NCBI RefSeq assembly: GCF_030689305.1
Contig: NZ_JAUYVM010000017.1
Coordinates: 62,001-126,000, forward strand
DNA length: 64,000 nucleotides
Direction: 5' to 3'
From: Vibrio penaeicida
GTDB taxonomy: Bacteria; Pseudomonadota; Gammaproteobacteria; Enterobacterales; Vibrionaceae
The position numbers and the translations under genes were made by a program. Positions 1 through 8,741 of the stretch are shown in pieces (the stretch's first letter is position 1; every line of letters begins with the position of its first letter). The notes below the pieces were generated by a model. The model saw only the letters and a list, made by a program, of their open reading frames with translations. It had not been told where the DNA came from and made no database searches.

Positions 1-458
1 GCGTCCATATCGCTGGGTACACCAAAAGTATGGACAACAAGAATGGCTTTGGTTTTTGGCGTAATATGACGCTCTAGCTTACTGGCATCCAATGTGTGGC
101 TTTCGTCCACATCGGCAAAAACAGGTTTAGCACCGGCTTGCATGATGGAAAAAGCAGAGGCAATAAACGTGTATGGCTGACAGATAATTTCGTCACCGTC
201 ACTGATACCTAAAGAGGTGAATGCCGTTTGCAAAGCCGACGTGCCATTGGTGGTCGTAATCACATGACCATCACCAAGGTAAGACTCAAGATCGGCCTCA
301 AACTGGCGACCTCGGTTTCCCGTCCAGTAGTTAATTTCTCCAGTTTCTAAAATGTTCTCAATATCTCCCAGTACCGATTTATCCAAACTCGGCCACGCTG
401 GAAGCGGCTCAGAAACAATCGGCTCACCACCTAATAGTGCTAAGGTTTTATTACTCAT
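1..458 (-). CDS. DegT/DnrJ/EryC1/StrS-family PLP aminotransferase (N-terminal part)
   Basis: Only the first ~152 codons are present; the C-terminus lies beyond the left edge. The reading frame starts at an ATG at 458-456 and is open to base 1. The N-terminus (LALLGGEPIVSEPLPAWP), the NYWTGN segment near residue 43 and TTTNGTSALQTAF near residue 69 are typical of the PLP-dependent sugar/cyclitol aminotransferases used in aminosugar, aminocyclitol and natural-product pathways. The PLP-binding lysine lies further downstream, outside the window. It is followed at 9 bp by a GMC-like oxidoreductase and then an MFS transporter on the same strand, so it probably belongs to a small oxidation/transamination cluster. 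The substrate cannot be told. Confidence 0.85.
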   Translation of the reverse strand, partial: MSNKTLALLGGEPIVSEPLPAWPSLDKSVLGDIENILETGEINYWTGNRGRQFEADLESYLGDGHVITTTNGTSALQTAFTSLGISDGDEIICQPYTFIASAFSIMQAGAKPVFADVDESHTLDASKLERHITPKTKAILVVHTFGVPSDMD

Positions 459-467
459 TTTCTATTC

Positions 468-1838
468 CTAAATATGTGATGCTAGCCAACGGGACATAGC
501 ACAAATCGTCAGTGCAGGGTTTGCAATGCCTAGCCTTGGGAACGCACCAGGACCAATGGCATACAGCCCAGGCATCGCGGCTAACTCAAGTTCCTCGGTT
601 AATGCGTTAACGCCTTTTCCTGCCAGCGGGTGGCAAGCACTTTCATGTTCGTAAGCGCCATAAGGAAAGGTGAACCGAGTAAAGACATTGGTTTGAGAAG
701 TGGTATCTAAACTATTGAGCGCAATGTCGAATTCATCTTGAATGGATGAATCAGCAAAAGATTTGAAGTGTTTGCCTTGTTTTTCATCTTCAGTAGGGGA
801 TAAAGCACGCAGATCTACATTCAGCTTTTCGCGAGCAAATTCCACTAATCTATTAGCAACTTTGTTGTAGTTATCGATATCACACTCAGAATGGTGAGCG
901 TCGATCGCAAGCTCTGCTTTGCCACCACTGACTTGACAGCGCAGCTGGCTCAACGGCGAATCTTCTGGATTTTGTTCTACTACCGCCATCAGCAATAACA
1001 ACCTGTCGCCATCAGGCGTTCTAGGTCGCTCAACCACAAAAATATTGGCATTCAGGTCGTGGTGCTTACTGTAGCCATGCCACAGCATTTCGTGTCTGTA
1101 GGTACCTATTTCGGTTCCTTCTTTCACTTTGACCGCAATACCCAAACAGTAATGATCCGTCAGTTCAGACGTAAAGCTTTGCCCAAGCGAGCTAGCGATT
1201 ATGGCGGTGTTCACCATCGCAGAAGCAGCCAGCACACACTTTGAGAACCCTGTCTGATTCACGGTTTTACCGCTGGTGTCTGTTAGGTAAAATTGACCAT
1301 TTGATTTTGCCACCTTTGCAATTTTAGCCCGCTCGATGGTAATTACACCGTCTCGGATAAAGCTCTCTAGAGAGTGCATTGGGCTGTAGGAAGTGAATCG
1401 GCCATCTTCCATAAATCGTGCGGCCTGAGGCACATGTGTTAAGAAATCCGCAACTGGGTTGGAAGGTGTCATCTCAGGGAATTGAGAAGAAAAGCCTTGG
1501 GTTAACTCTGGATATAGGCCATTCTTTCCCGCCAAGATCTGTTGCCAGCTCTTAGGCCATGAGGCAAGTGCAGCCTCTTCAAGAGGTAACATAACTCCGT
1601 GGTAGCAAAGCGACCGTCCACCAAGCCGCTCACTGATTCCCCCTTGTCCCCAATGGTTGTTGGCCGTCCAAGGTCTTAATTTTTCATCACCCATTAGTAC
1701 TCTGGTATCGAAATGCACGTGTTCTTGACGAAGGCTTGGACCCGCTTCATAAATATGTACACGCTTTCCACTTACTGCGGCATAGAGGGCAAACTCTAAC
1801 CCCGATAAGCCACCACCTACTACACATAGGTTACTCAT
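468..1838 (-). CDS. GMC-like FAD-dependent oxidoreductase
   Basis: A 456-residue flavoprotein. The N-terminus carries a dinucleotide-binding motif (VVGGGLSGLEFAL, residues 7-19) followed by an acidic residue at the end of beta-2 (HIYEAG). The C-terminus (GPGAFPRLGIANPALTICA, near residue 430) matches the conserved C-terminal segment of glucose-methanol-choline oxidoreductases, which oxidise alcohols or sugars. There is no signal peptide, so it should act in the cytoplasm. It is shorter than most GMC oxidases (500-600 residues). The stop lies 9 bp from the start of the aminotransferase, suggesting an oxidise-then-transaminate pair acting on a sugar or cyclitol hydroxyl. The family call is fairly firm; the substrate is inference. 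Confidence 0.7.
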   Translation of the reverse strand: MSNLCVVGGGLSGLEFALYAAVSGKRVHIYEAGPSLRQEHVHFDTRVLMGDEKLRPWTANNHWGQGGISERLGGRSLCYHGVMLPLEEAALASWPKSWQQILAGKNGLYPELTQGFSSQFPEMTPSNPVADFLTHVPQAARFMEDGRFTSYSPMHSLESFIRDGVITIERAKIAKVAKSNGQFYLTDTSGKTVNQTGFSKCVLAASAMVNTAIIASSLGQSFTSELTDHYCLGIAVKVKEGTEIGTYRHEMLWHGYSKHHDLNANIFVVERPRTPDGDRLLLLMAVVEQNPEDSPLSQLRCQVSGGKAELAIDAHHSECDIDNYNKVANRLVEFAREKLNVDLRALSPTEDEKQGKHFKSFADSSIQDEFDIALNSLDTTSQTNVFTRFTFPYGAYEHESACHPLAGKGVNALTEELELAAMPGLYAIGPGAFPRLGIANPALTICAMSRWLASHI

Positions 1839-1858
1839 ACTTTCTCCTTGTATTATTT

Positions 1859-3058
1859 TTATTGGTGTTTCTTTCTGTCAATGAAATACAGTACGAGCAA
1901 GCCAACCAGTCCAACGATGGACGATAACCAAATAGCCCCTTTGGTCTCGAAGTAATACATACCCACGAAATAGACCACAGAGGACACTGACGAAGAAATA
2001 AAGAAAGAGATGGAAAGTAACGATCCACCCACACCAGCACGACCTGTTGCCAGCGATTGCAAGAAACCAATAGGAATACTGATTAAACACGCAGCACCAA
2101 GTGCAAGCATAGGAATGAGTAAATATATATGCGTCATGGTTTGTGTGAAGGAAAGTAGCGCAATAGAAATAGCGAATATCACTGCACCGATAATAATGAC
2201 ACTGGATGGTTGCATTTTTGATGCTAAACGCGACCAATAAAAAATAAAGAACACTTCAAAAATAGCAATACTGGCTTCAAAAGCACCAATACCTGAATAT
2301 CCCCCTTGAACTTGATTGACAATAATAAGTGGTACCGTGGCATCTAATGTGAAGAGCATATTGGTGACAAGAGAAACACTGATTAATTTAATGACATTTT
2401 CTTTATTAAACACTTTTAATAATGATTCAGATGCTTTATCTGATTTATATTCGACATTTTTTAAGGGTTCATTAGAAAATACCCCTAATATAAGTGCAGC
2501 AAAGATACCTGCGTACAGCCATACATAAATAAGTTGATTTTTTTCTAGTGCTAAAGAGCCAATCACACCTAGCGTTGCCACATAGCCCATTGAGTACACT
2601 GATCGCAACGCCGCATTTTCTTTATGTTGGTCGTTACCTTCAACATTTTGACGTTTTGCTGCCGCATAACCAAATATCAGTGAGTTGATAACAAAAAAGA
2701 CAGGCAGCAGTAGGCAGTTAGCAACAAAATAGACTATTTCATTAGGCCAAAAATACAGGCTGAGGTTACCGACAATACCACAGAACGCACAAACATAAAT
2801 GTACTTAACAAAGCTACCATTTATATCGGATCGCATCCCAAAGAAAATACTGAATATCGTTATGACTATTCCAGAGAATAACATCACCAAGCTATAAGAA
2901 AGCTCGGATACACCAACAACGTCAATACCAAATATATTTTTATAGGGATTAACTGCCGCACTTGCACTCGCAAGAAGAAAAATAGCCAGAACCTGTTTGT
3001 TCATAAATAAAGAAGATGAATTCTTATATAAACCAGGCAAATCAATATTTTTAAACAA
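1859..3058 (-). CDS. MFS transporter (12 TM)
   Basis: A 399-residue, very hydrophobic protein with about 12 membrane segments in two halves separated by a charged central loop near residues 200-215 (EPLKNVEYKSDKASES). The organisation resembles the sugar-efflux (Set-like) branch of the major facilitator superfamily, but no diagnostic substrate motif is visible. I take a TTG start at 3058 because AAGGGA lies about 6 bases upstream. An ATG 18 codons further in (3004) has no comparable ribosome site. It is the first gene of the minus-strand unit with the GMC oxidoreductase and aminotransferase, so it may import the substrate or export the product of that pathway. Confidence 0.75.
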   Translation of the reverse strand: MFKNIDLPGLYKNSSSLFMNKQVLAIFLLASASAAVNPYKNIFGIDVVGVSELSYSLVMLFSGIVITIFSIFFGMRSDINGSFVKYIYVCAFCGIVGNLSLYFWPNEIVYFVANCLLLPVFFVINSLIFGYAAAKRQNVEGNDQHKENAALRSVYSMGYVATLGVIGSLALEKNQLIYVWLYAGIFAALILGVFSNEPLKNVEYKSDKASESLLKVFNKENVIKLISVSLVTNMLFTLDATVPLIIVNQVQGGYSGIGAFEASIAIFEVFFIFYWSRLASKMQPSSVIIIGAVIFAISIALLSFTQTMTHIYLLIPMLALGAACLISIPIGFLQSLATGRAGVGGSLLSISFFISSSVSSVVYFVGMYYFETKGAIWLSSIVGLVGLLVLYFIDRKKHQ

Positions 3059-3495
3059 AATAGTCCCTTAATGAAAAGTCAATTAACTACTTCCCCACAA
3101 ATTACATAAATTTAATAGGGATAATTGGGCTTTTAACACGTCGATATGGCAGTGCTTACGCGGAATTGATGCTATACACAACAAAACTTACAACAACTTG
3201 TTTTATAAATGCATGCGGCAGAGCTCAACTTTTCGATATGAAACAACAGAGTGTTGTTTTTTAAGATTAAAACATTGAAAACACAGAGATATTAAGCTGT
3301 TAATACCAACTTAATGGTTACTTAAAGCGAATTAATTCCAAGAAGCACGAAAATTCAGTCAGGTGTCGAGAGTAACGGCTAAAATGAAGTTCAAAGCACT
3401 TTAACATTTTGATAATTATATATATTTCAAAATGTAAAATAACAAAAAACTCAATAGAAAGGGAAAAGACGCTGAATGTGTATAGAGCGATGTAA
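3059..3495. other. Intergenic region, no gene seen
   Basis: About 440 bp of AT-rich DNA upstream of the MFS gene. It should hold the promoter of the minus-strand MFS-oxidoreductase-aminotransferase unit, but no convincing -35/-10 pair was singled out. A small hairpin with arms AAACAAC and GTTGTTT at 3241-3259, followed by T residues, could terminate plus-strand transcription, yet no plus-strand gene precedes it. No coding remnant was recognised before the LacI fragment at 3517. Confidence 0.5.
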
Positions 3496-3513
3496 AAGGA
3501 CCCTAGCGTCCTT
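3496..3513 (-). terminator. Small hairpin terminator after the LacI remnant
   Basis: A hairpin with 6-bp perfect arms (AAGGAC / GTCCTT) and a 6-base loop, followed on the minus strand by TTTTACA. It sits 3 bp past the stop codon of the truncated LacI-family frame, where that gene's original terminator would be expected. Confidence 0.5.
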
Positions 3514-3516
3514 CTG

Positions 3517-3768
3517 CTATACGTTGGACACCGATCCTCGAATCACTAAGCGGGGCTTAATTTTGATTTCGCACAGCGCATCTTTTTCTTCAAATTTATT
3601 TTGAATACCATCCAGCGCCTGCGTGGCAATGGTGTTTAGTGGGATGTCGACGGTTGTAAGCTTGGGATAACTCAATTCTGATTGATAAATATTGTCGTAC
3701 CCAATAATGGAGAGATCTTGAGGAATGAAAGATTGTACCTTGTGTAGGAATAATAAAGTCAGCCCCTT
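3517..3768 (-). pseudogene. C-terminal remnant of a LacI-family transcriptional regulator
   Basis: The minus strand contains ~83 codons and a stop (TAG, 3519-3517) reading KGLTLLFLHK, then IPQDLSIIGYDN near the start, followed by LSYPKLTTVDIP and ending in IKPRLVIRGSVSNV. This is the standard C-terminal end of LacI/GalR regulators (IPxDxSIIGYDN, PxLTTVxxP, LVxRxS). The N-terminal DNA-binding domain and most of the periplasmic-binding-like domain are absent, and the frame hits a stop just upstream of 3768. No start codon is available. The 5' break coincides with the terminator of the Tad operon, so the gene was probably truncated by a deletion or by insertion of the neighbouring unit. Confidence 0.75.
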
Positions 3769-3784
3769 AGTGAACTAAGAGGCT
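3751..3784 (-). terminator. Rho-independent terminator of the Tad operon
   Basis: On the minus strand, arms AGCCTCTTAG and CTAAGGGGCT (one mismatch) enclose a 4-base loop and are followed by a T-rich tract (GACTTTATTATT). It begins about 8 bp past the tadG stop and closes the 11-kb operon. The 3' arm and T-rich tract overlap the LacI remnant frame, so the terminator straddles the recombination junction. Confidence 0.75.
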
Positions 3785-3791
3785 GTGTGGC

Positions 3792-5180
3792 TTATTTCAC
3801 CAGTTCAATCTTGTTAAGCGTGGTGGCTACTTGTTGAAGAACTGTTCTTATGGTTCGGTTGTTGGCAGGGAAGTACCGACTCGGACTGGCGCACGACTTC
3901 ATGGATTGAGAGCGATTATTGAAGTCAATGGCAATGATCTCAATGCCTTTCTTTTTCATCTCTCGACATAGGGAGACCTGCTTCCGGTCACGCATTTTAG
4001 GGTCGATTAAGTGGTCGCCATCGGTAAACAAGATCATCACTTTTTTATTGTTAGGCACACCATAATCTCTAGGCAACTCGGATTTTTTCTTGTCCCACTT
4101 TCCTCTCCATTCTGGAGAGAGCAAACGCCAAGCCCAAACAATTCCTTCAGCGTTATTGGTGTTCATCTCTGGGTACAGAGTTTTAAGCCCTCTGACGAGT
4201 TCTTTATGGTTGGATAGATAAGGGAGAACCTTACTGACACCACAGTCAGCATTGTCAAACAGAGCCAGTAAATGTTTCCAGTTAGGACGGTAGGGATCTT
4301 CATTGTCTTTTGGATAAAACTTTAACAGTGGCGTGCCATCTTGAAATTCCGGTACACCAGGTGGAAAAGCGGTTTGCAGAACAAACTTGAGATCCTGATG
4401 TTGTGGACCACGTTCTAAGTTTCTAATCCAAGCTGGCGTCATGGCGCTGGCGTTAGATAAACCACCCTGAACTTCCGCGAGTTGGGTACACATGGCTCCA
4501 CGCCAACGATCTGGCATCTTATCGCTAAGCAGATCCCTCCAGCGCATTTCCTTAAATAAAGGCTTAAGACCTCTGGGAATCTTGATGGCGCTAGGCTTAA
4601 AAAACTCAGGTCTAAGGCCAATATTGACATAGCCAGTCGCTGGAACAATGCTAACGGTTTTACTTAAGTTACGTCTCTCTTGTGCATAGAGAATATCAGC
4701 AAAATCTCGTAAGCCTTTTAACGCTTGCTCCATAGGTTTGTCCATCATGGAACCGGACACATCCAGCATAACGGCAATTTCTAGGGTCAATTGATGAAGT
4801 TGGGATTTTGCATGATGTTTTATATCTACATTGCCGGTTTGAAGCTGGTCCGTGAATACCAGTTTATCTAGGTCCACCGTCCCTTTTACGCTAACCGAGG
4901 CATCGCTTTCTTGTTTATGCAGTGACGCCGTAGGATCTTTTAATCCAGAAGTATCTGACTCTATGTTCGCATCCAAAAGCTGTTGGGCATCCAGATCGGA
5001 AGTATGACTGTCTGAAGCTGAATACAAGATGGAGTCGGCCAGCATAGAGAGTCGGCTATCGGTGATACTTGAAATAATGACCACAAGAACAAAACTAAAA
5101 AATGTGAGCATGCCGGACAGAAACAGAGCGGTTGATACAGAGATAACGCCCCGTTGTTTTTGTCTTTGAGAGATACCCAT
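3792..5180 (-). CDS. tadG: TadG, VWA-domain Tad pilus protein
   Basis: A 462-residue protein, last gene of the Tad operon. The N-terminus QRGVISVSTALFLSGML is a TadE/Flp-like hydrophobic segment preceded by basic residues. A von Willebrand A domain begins with the MIDAS sequence DVSGSM (D140, S142, S144) and continues with LFTDGD near residue 385. TadG is thought to anchor or assist the pseudopilins TadE and TadF at the envelope. At the place where TadE and TadF have Glu at +5 after the conserved Gly (GVISLE, GSISLE), TadG has Ser16, so processing by TadV is uncertain. It lies one base after tadF, implying translational coupling. Confidence 0.88.
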   Translation of the reverse strand: MGISQRQKQRGVISVSTALFLSGMLTFFSFVLVVIISSITDSRLSMLADSILYSASDSHTSDLDAQQLLDANIESDTSGLKDPTASLHKQESDASVSVKGTVDLDKLVFTDQLQTGNVDIKHHAKSQLHQLTLEIAVMLDVSGSMMDKPMEQALKGLRDFADILYAQERRNLSKTVSIVPATGYVNIGLRPEFFKPSAIKIPRGLKPLFKEMRWRDLLSDKMPDRWRGAMCTQLAEVQGGLSNASAMTPAWIRNLERGPQHQDLKFVLQTAFPPGVPEFQDGTPLLKFYPKDNEDPYRPNWKHLLALFDNADCGVSKVLPYLSNHKELVRGLKTLYPEMNTNNAEGIVWAWRLLSPEWRGKWDKKKSELPRDYGVPNNKKVMILFTDGDHLIDPKMRDRKQVSLCREMKKKGIEIIAIDFNNRSQSMKSCASPSRYFPANNRTIRTVLQQVATTLNKIELVK

Positions 5181-5181
5181 C

Positions 5182-5679
5182 TTAGTTGACCTCTCGGATC
5201 ATGTGTGAGGAAAAACGACCTTTCGGCCACAGGTTCCAAATAGGATTGGTCTCTTCAGGGTCAAAACATAGGGTGACTTCGACCAAACTCCCTAATGCAA
5301 AATCCGGCCAACGCCTGGTCAATGGGCAGCGACCATCAAGTAAAATAACGGTGGTTTCATCGGTTGCGGCGTTATAAGTTGCAATGGATAAGCCAGCTTG
5401 TCCTTTGGCTATAAACTCTAATTGGGTTTCTGCAAAATCACGGAAATAAGGAAGCTGAGCGATATTGTTCTCTCTTGTTAGTGTTCTCTGATTTCCGACC
5501 AGTGTCAGTATGTTGTAGTTTAAGTTGATGAGTCTCTGTTCAACACGCATGATGGTGAGTAGCTCCGACGAAGCCAGTATGATGGTCAGTAATATAGGAG
5601 CAATCATAGCCATCTCTAGACTTATGCTTCCTTTGGCTCGGGAAGGGAGAGCTGACTGACGTAGCTTTTTTATGCACAT
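5182..5679 (-). CDS. tadF: TadF, pseudopilin of the Tad system
   Basis: A 165-residue protein. A basic N-terminus is followed by a type IV prepilin-like processing site, Gly17 then SISLE with Glu22 at +5, and then a hydrophobic helix (MAMIAPILLTIILASS). Such TadE-like pseudopilins are cleaved by TadV and take part in Flp pilus biogenesis. The gene sits two bases after tadE and one base before tadG. The C-terminal half is hydrophilic with a few Cys residues (GRCPL, TLCFDPEE). The assignment rests on the N-terminal motif and the operon position. Confidence 0.85.
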   Translation of the reverse strand: MCIKKLRQSALPSRAKGSISLEMAMIAPILLTIILASSELLTIMRVEQRLINLNYNILTLVGNQRTLTRENNIAQLPYFRDFAETQLEFIAKGQAGLSIATYNAATDETTVILLDGRCPLTRRWPDFALGSLVEVTLCFDPEETNPIWNLWPKGRFSSHMIREVN

Positions 5680-5681
5680 AG

Positions 5682-6152
5682 TTAGTTAAACAATAAGTCC
5701 TGAGAAATAATGACGGTGCTGGTTTGTTTGAGTTTTTCTGGCTCAAAAAAGCCCAGTGGGCTGAATTTCAACTCAGTAGTCAAGGTGGCCGTCACTCGGT
5801 AAACGGGATCAGAAGGACGATAAATAGGATCGACCTCTTCTTCTTCATCTTCCACTTGCAACAGTGCATCCATCGAATCAAACTTGATCAGTTCAACGGT
5901 GACCGCGTCGAGAAATCCAAAGCCGTGCTCTTCAACCATGCGTTTTACTTTCCCGCTGGTTAAAGGGTTGTTGTACCAATTTTCTGTAAGCAGTTCGCGA
6001 AGAGATTGGCGCATGGCATGTTCGAGTAATCCGTATTGAAGATGGAGCCGCGATACATCAAAAAACATCAAAGTGATTGCGAGAAAAACAGGCATCAAAA
6101 AAGCGGTTTCAAGGCTGATCACCCCTTTTTGCCGTTTTGACGAGCTTGTCAT
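5682..6152 (-). CDS. tadE: TadE, pseudopilin of the Tad system
   Basis: A 156-residue protein starting with a basic stretch, then Gly10 / VISLE with Glu15 at +5 and a hydrophobic helix (TAFLMPVFLAITLMFF). This is the prepilin-type signal processed by the TadV peptidase. An acidic run (VEDEEEEVDP) lies near residues 99-108. The start overlaps the end of tadD by 4 bp (ATGA), a sign of translational coupling. TadE belongs to the minor pseudopilins required for Flp fibre formation. Confidence 0.87.
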   Translation of the reverse strand: MTSSSKRQKGVISLETAFLMPVFLAITLMFFDVSRLHLQYGLLEHAMRQSLRELLTENWYNNPLTSGKVKRMVEEHGFGFLDAVTVELIKFDSMDALLQVEDEEEEVDPIYRPSDPVYRVTATLTTELKFSPLGFFEPEKLKQTSTVIISQDLLFN

Positions 6153-6919
6153 AGTAGGGTTCCCGAGCCAATCAAACGACCTTTGAGTATGGACAGATCT
6201 CTTTCCACTTCACTGGCGGGTAAATGACGAGTTAACAGAGCCCTGGCTTGATCTTCATCGCCTTCTGCCAGTAGCAATAGAGCAAAGTTAAGCTCGACCT
6301 GAATAGGCAACTGCTGATACGCCAACAAAGGCTCAAAAGTCTGTCGTGCCTTAGCCAACTGATTGTCCTGCAGATAGCTAAGCGCTAAATTGGAGCGATA
6401 ATGAGGATTGTCGGGCGCAAGAGCGACGGCTTGAGTGAGCTCTGAACGAGCTCGTTCTAAATCAAACTCCAGTAAAGCAATGCCTAGCCCGTTATGAAGT
6501 TGAGCCTTAATACGACTATTATTCGCTTTACTGACCCCCAACTCATAAACGGCGATGGCTTCTGGCACTCTTGCAGCAGCCAGAAGATAGCGACCTAAGT
6601 ACATACTTGCTTGGGCAGCCATAGGATCTTCAGCTAAGGTGACGTGCTTTAGTTTGGCGATAGCCGCTTCTTTTTTGTCTTGGTTATACTGGCTACGGGC
6701 AAGCATAAGCTGATATTCAAGTTTGTCTGGGGAAGCGCTAAGCAGCCTTAAGTACTGCTCTTCAGCCTTTGCAAACTGACCGTAGTTAAAGGAAGCTTCA
6801 GCCAGAACTTTTTCGTTATTTTCCGTCTGTTTTTTCACTTTTTGCGGCGTTGCGCAGCCTAGCAGCATAAGACAAAGGAAAATGGAGGTTAGGCCTTTAA
6901 AGGTAAAAAATGAACTCAT
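6149..6919 (-). CDS. tadD: TadD, TPR lipoprotein of the Tad system
   Basis: A 256-residue protein with a lipoprotein signal (FLCLMLLGC, lipidated Cys near residue 22) followed by tandem tetratricopeptide-like helices through residue 240 (for example ASFNYGQFAKAEEQYLRLL and NLALSYLQDNQLAKARQTF). TadD proteins act as outer-membrane-associated scaffolds for secretin or pilus assembly. It overlaps tadC by 4 bp and tadE by 4 bp. The lipobox, TPR content and position all agree with TadD. Confidence 0.87.
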   Translation of the reverse strand: MSSFFTFKGLTSIFLCLMLLGCATPQKVKKQTENNEKVLAEASFNYGQFAKAEEQYLRLLSASPDKLEYQLMLARSQYNQDKKEAAIAKLKHVTLAEDPMAAQASMYLGRYLLAAARVPEAIAVYELGVSKANNSRIKAQLHNGLGIALLEFDLERARSELTQAVALAPDNPHYRSNLALSYLQDNQLAKARQTFEPLLAYQQLPIQVELNFALLLLAEGDEDQARALLTRHLPASEVERDLSILKGRLIGSGTLL

Positions 6920-7836
6920 CGTAAGCTCTCTAGTAATAGGTTCATTGTTGGAGTAATGATAAGAACAAGCAGAGGCAACATAATAAGTGCCATCTGAATC
7001 AAGGTAATGCGACTTGGCAGCTTACCGGCTTGTTCCTGAAGGGCCATTTTTCTCATTTGGCGTGCATCATCACTGATGGTTCTCATGGTTTCCGCAAGAG
7101 GAGAACCATATCGCTCGGCCATAGAAATGGTGCTTGCCAAACGCTCAAGTTCTTTTAATCCGGTTCTCCATGCCATTTTTTTCAGACACTCAGAAGATTC
7201 TCCCCGCACTTGAATCTCAGCGTGGGTACGCAAAAACTGGTTGGCCAACATGGGTTCCACATCAAGTAGGTATGTACCGACTTTTTCCAAAGCACGTTCA
7301 AGAGATAACCCGGCTTCTACGCTAATGACCATCAGATCGATGGCATCTGGAACAACTTGTTGTTGTTTTTGTATCGCTTGGCGGGCCAAACGTTTAAGCC
7401 AGTACTCCGGAAGGTTTGAACCAAGTACATAGCTAATTAAAATAAACATGACGGTCATGGCTTCAAGAAGCTCTTCTTGAGACCAACGCCAAAAAAGGGC
7501 GATAACGGCCGCCATCAAGCCAAGAAACAGCTTGGCACCACGTGTTGAGTTCAGTGCGGTTGGTGATTGTATCCCCGCTTGTTCTAACATTTGAACAAGG
7601 CGTTTTTTCTCTTTGTCTGATACAGGATACAGCACCCCTAACGAGCTCCAGAATGACGGAGTGTGTTGGGCAACACCGACGTCTTCATCGTCGTTGATTT
7701 TTGTGTATCGTGCACACTGTTCCTGCCAACGTGCAAGGGTTTGCTGAGACAAGAAAAAAGTCGCTAACACTAGGATGAAAATCATCACCAATGCCAATGA
7801 GGCAATCCAAAAGTTTGGGATAGCGGTCAGTTCCAT
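6916..7836 (-). CDS. tadC: TadC, inner-membrane Tad assembly protein
   Basis: A 306-residue GspF-family membrane protein with hydrophobic segments near residues 11-29, 103-140 and 280-300. The central part contains VPDAIDLMVISVEAGLSLERAL and GSPLAETMRTISDDAR, which match the T2SSF domain of TadC proteins. With TadB it forms the inner-membrane platform on which the TadA ATPase acts. It overlaps tadD by 4 bp and follows tadB after 5 bp. Confidence 0.9.
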   Translation of the reverse strand: MELTAIPNFWIASLALVMIFILVLATFFLSQQTLARWQEQCARYTKINDDEDVGVAQHTPSFWSSLGVLYPVSDKEKKRLVQMLEQAGIQSPTALNSTRGAKLFLGLMAAVIALFWRWSQEELLEAMTVMFILISYVLGSNLPEYWLKRLARQAIQKQQQVVPDAIDLMVISVEAGLSLERALEKVGTYLLDVEPMLANQFLRTHAEIQVRGESSECLKKMAWRTGLKELERLASTISMAERYGSPLAETMRTISDDARQMRKMALQEQAGKLPSRITLIQMALIMLPLLVLIITPTMNLLLESLR

Positions 7837-7841
7837 GATAC

Positions 7842-8741
7842 TTATCCTTTTAACTGTGTCATGCGTCGAATGAGAAACAGACCAAACAGAATGCTAGTGA
7901 CAACATATGTCATAACGAGTTGTCCTCCCGTTGAAGCCATTAAAAAGTCAAAGTGTTCTTTCCCTGTGGTAAACAGCACTAAACTGACCAGAACAGGTAG
8001 AGCCGCCAGTACTTTAGCTGAGTTACGGGACTCCGATGTAATGCTGAGAATGCTGGCATTAAGTTCGGCTCGGGCTCTTAATGTATGACTGAGCCTTTCC
8101 AGTACGCCAGTCAGGCGACCACCGGTTTCTTGTTGCAGACTCAGTACTATGGTTAAGAATCGAAACTCAGCAATGGGCATTCTTTTCGCAGCATGTTTCA
8201 TTACGTCAGGTAAAGTCTGGCCGACACTGAGCTCATCGTGCATTCGTTCAAACAAACGTCGAGTGATGCCATCGTGCTGGTGAGATATTTCAAGAAAGGT
8301 ATCCGCCATTGGAGCGCCAACACGTAACGCTCTTAATAGACCATCGATGATGTCTGGCAGCTCATTACGAAAATGGTCCATGGCTTTTTGTTGTTGCTGA
8401 AGATAGAAAAAGTAGACGGCCAAGCCAATACTGACGGAACTCAATGGGATTGAAACGTACCAGTCCATGCCGTTGATGATCAGCAGAGTCGAAAAAGCCA
8501 CCAGTGCTATTATGCCACCCGCCGCCCATTGACGAAGCTTCTCATACCCCAGAAAGGTCACCAAGTTTTGGAACCATTGCCAACGCTCCCAGAAAGGAGC
8601 GACGCTCTCCTGCTCTTGGGATAGCGCCACTAGGGTGTATCGGCTGAGCTGTTTTTTCCAACCGTCCTTCTTTTCTATATGATGCCAAGCAAAGGCACCA
8701 GCAATTAGCCACACCAAGGTGATTCCAAACAGCAAAGCCAC
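7842..8741 (-). CDS. tadB: TadB, inner-membrane Tad assembly protein
   Basis: A 299-residue GspF-family protein: an N-terminal membrane segment, a pair around residues 75-120, a cytoplasmic T2SSF domain (ELPDIIDGLLRALRVGAPMADTFLEI and LQQETGGRLTGVLERLSHTLR) and a C-terminal membrane pair. Translation begins at a GTG (8741) that overlaps the tadA stop by one base (TAGTG). GGAG lies 8 bases upstream. It is the partner of TadC in the platform complex. Confidence 0.9.
   Translation of the reverse strand: MALLFGITLVWLIAGAFAWHHIEKKDGWKKQLSRYTLVALSQEQESVAPFWERWQWFQNLVTFLGYEKLRQWAAGGIIALVAFSTLLIINGMDWYVSIPLSSVSIGLAVYFFYLQQQQKAMDHFRNELPDIIDGLLRALRVGAPMADTFLEISHQHDGITRRLFERMHDELSVGQTLPDVMKHAAKRMPIAEFRFLTIVLSLQQETGGRLTGVLERLSHTLRARAELNASILSITSESRNSAKVLAALPVLVSLVLFTTGKEHFDFLMASTGGQLVMTYVVTSILFGLFLIRRMTQLKG

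Noticed and set aside
3241..3262. A hairpin followed by T residues, considered as a terminator.
   Set aside because: No plus-strand gene precedes it, and the arms are only 7 bp of AT-rich sequence.
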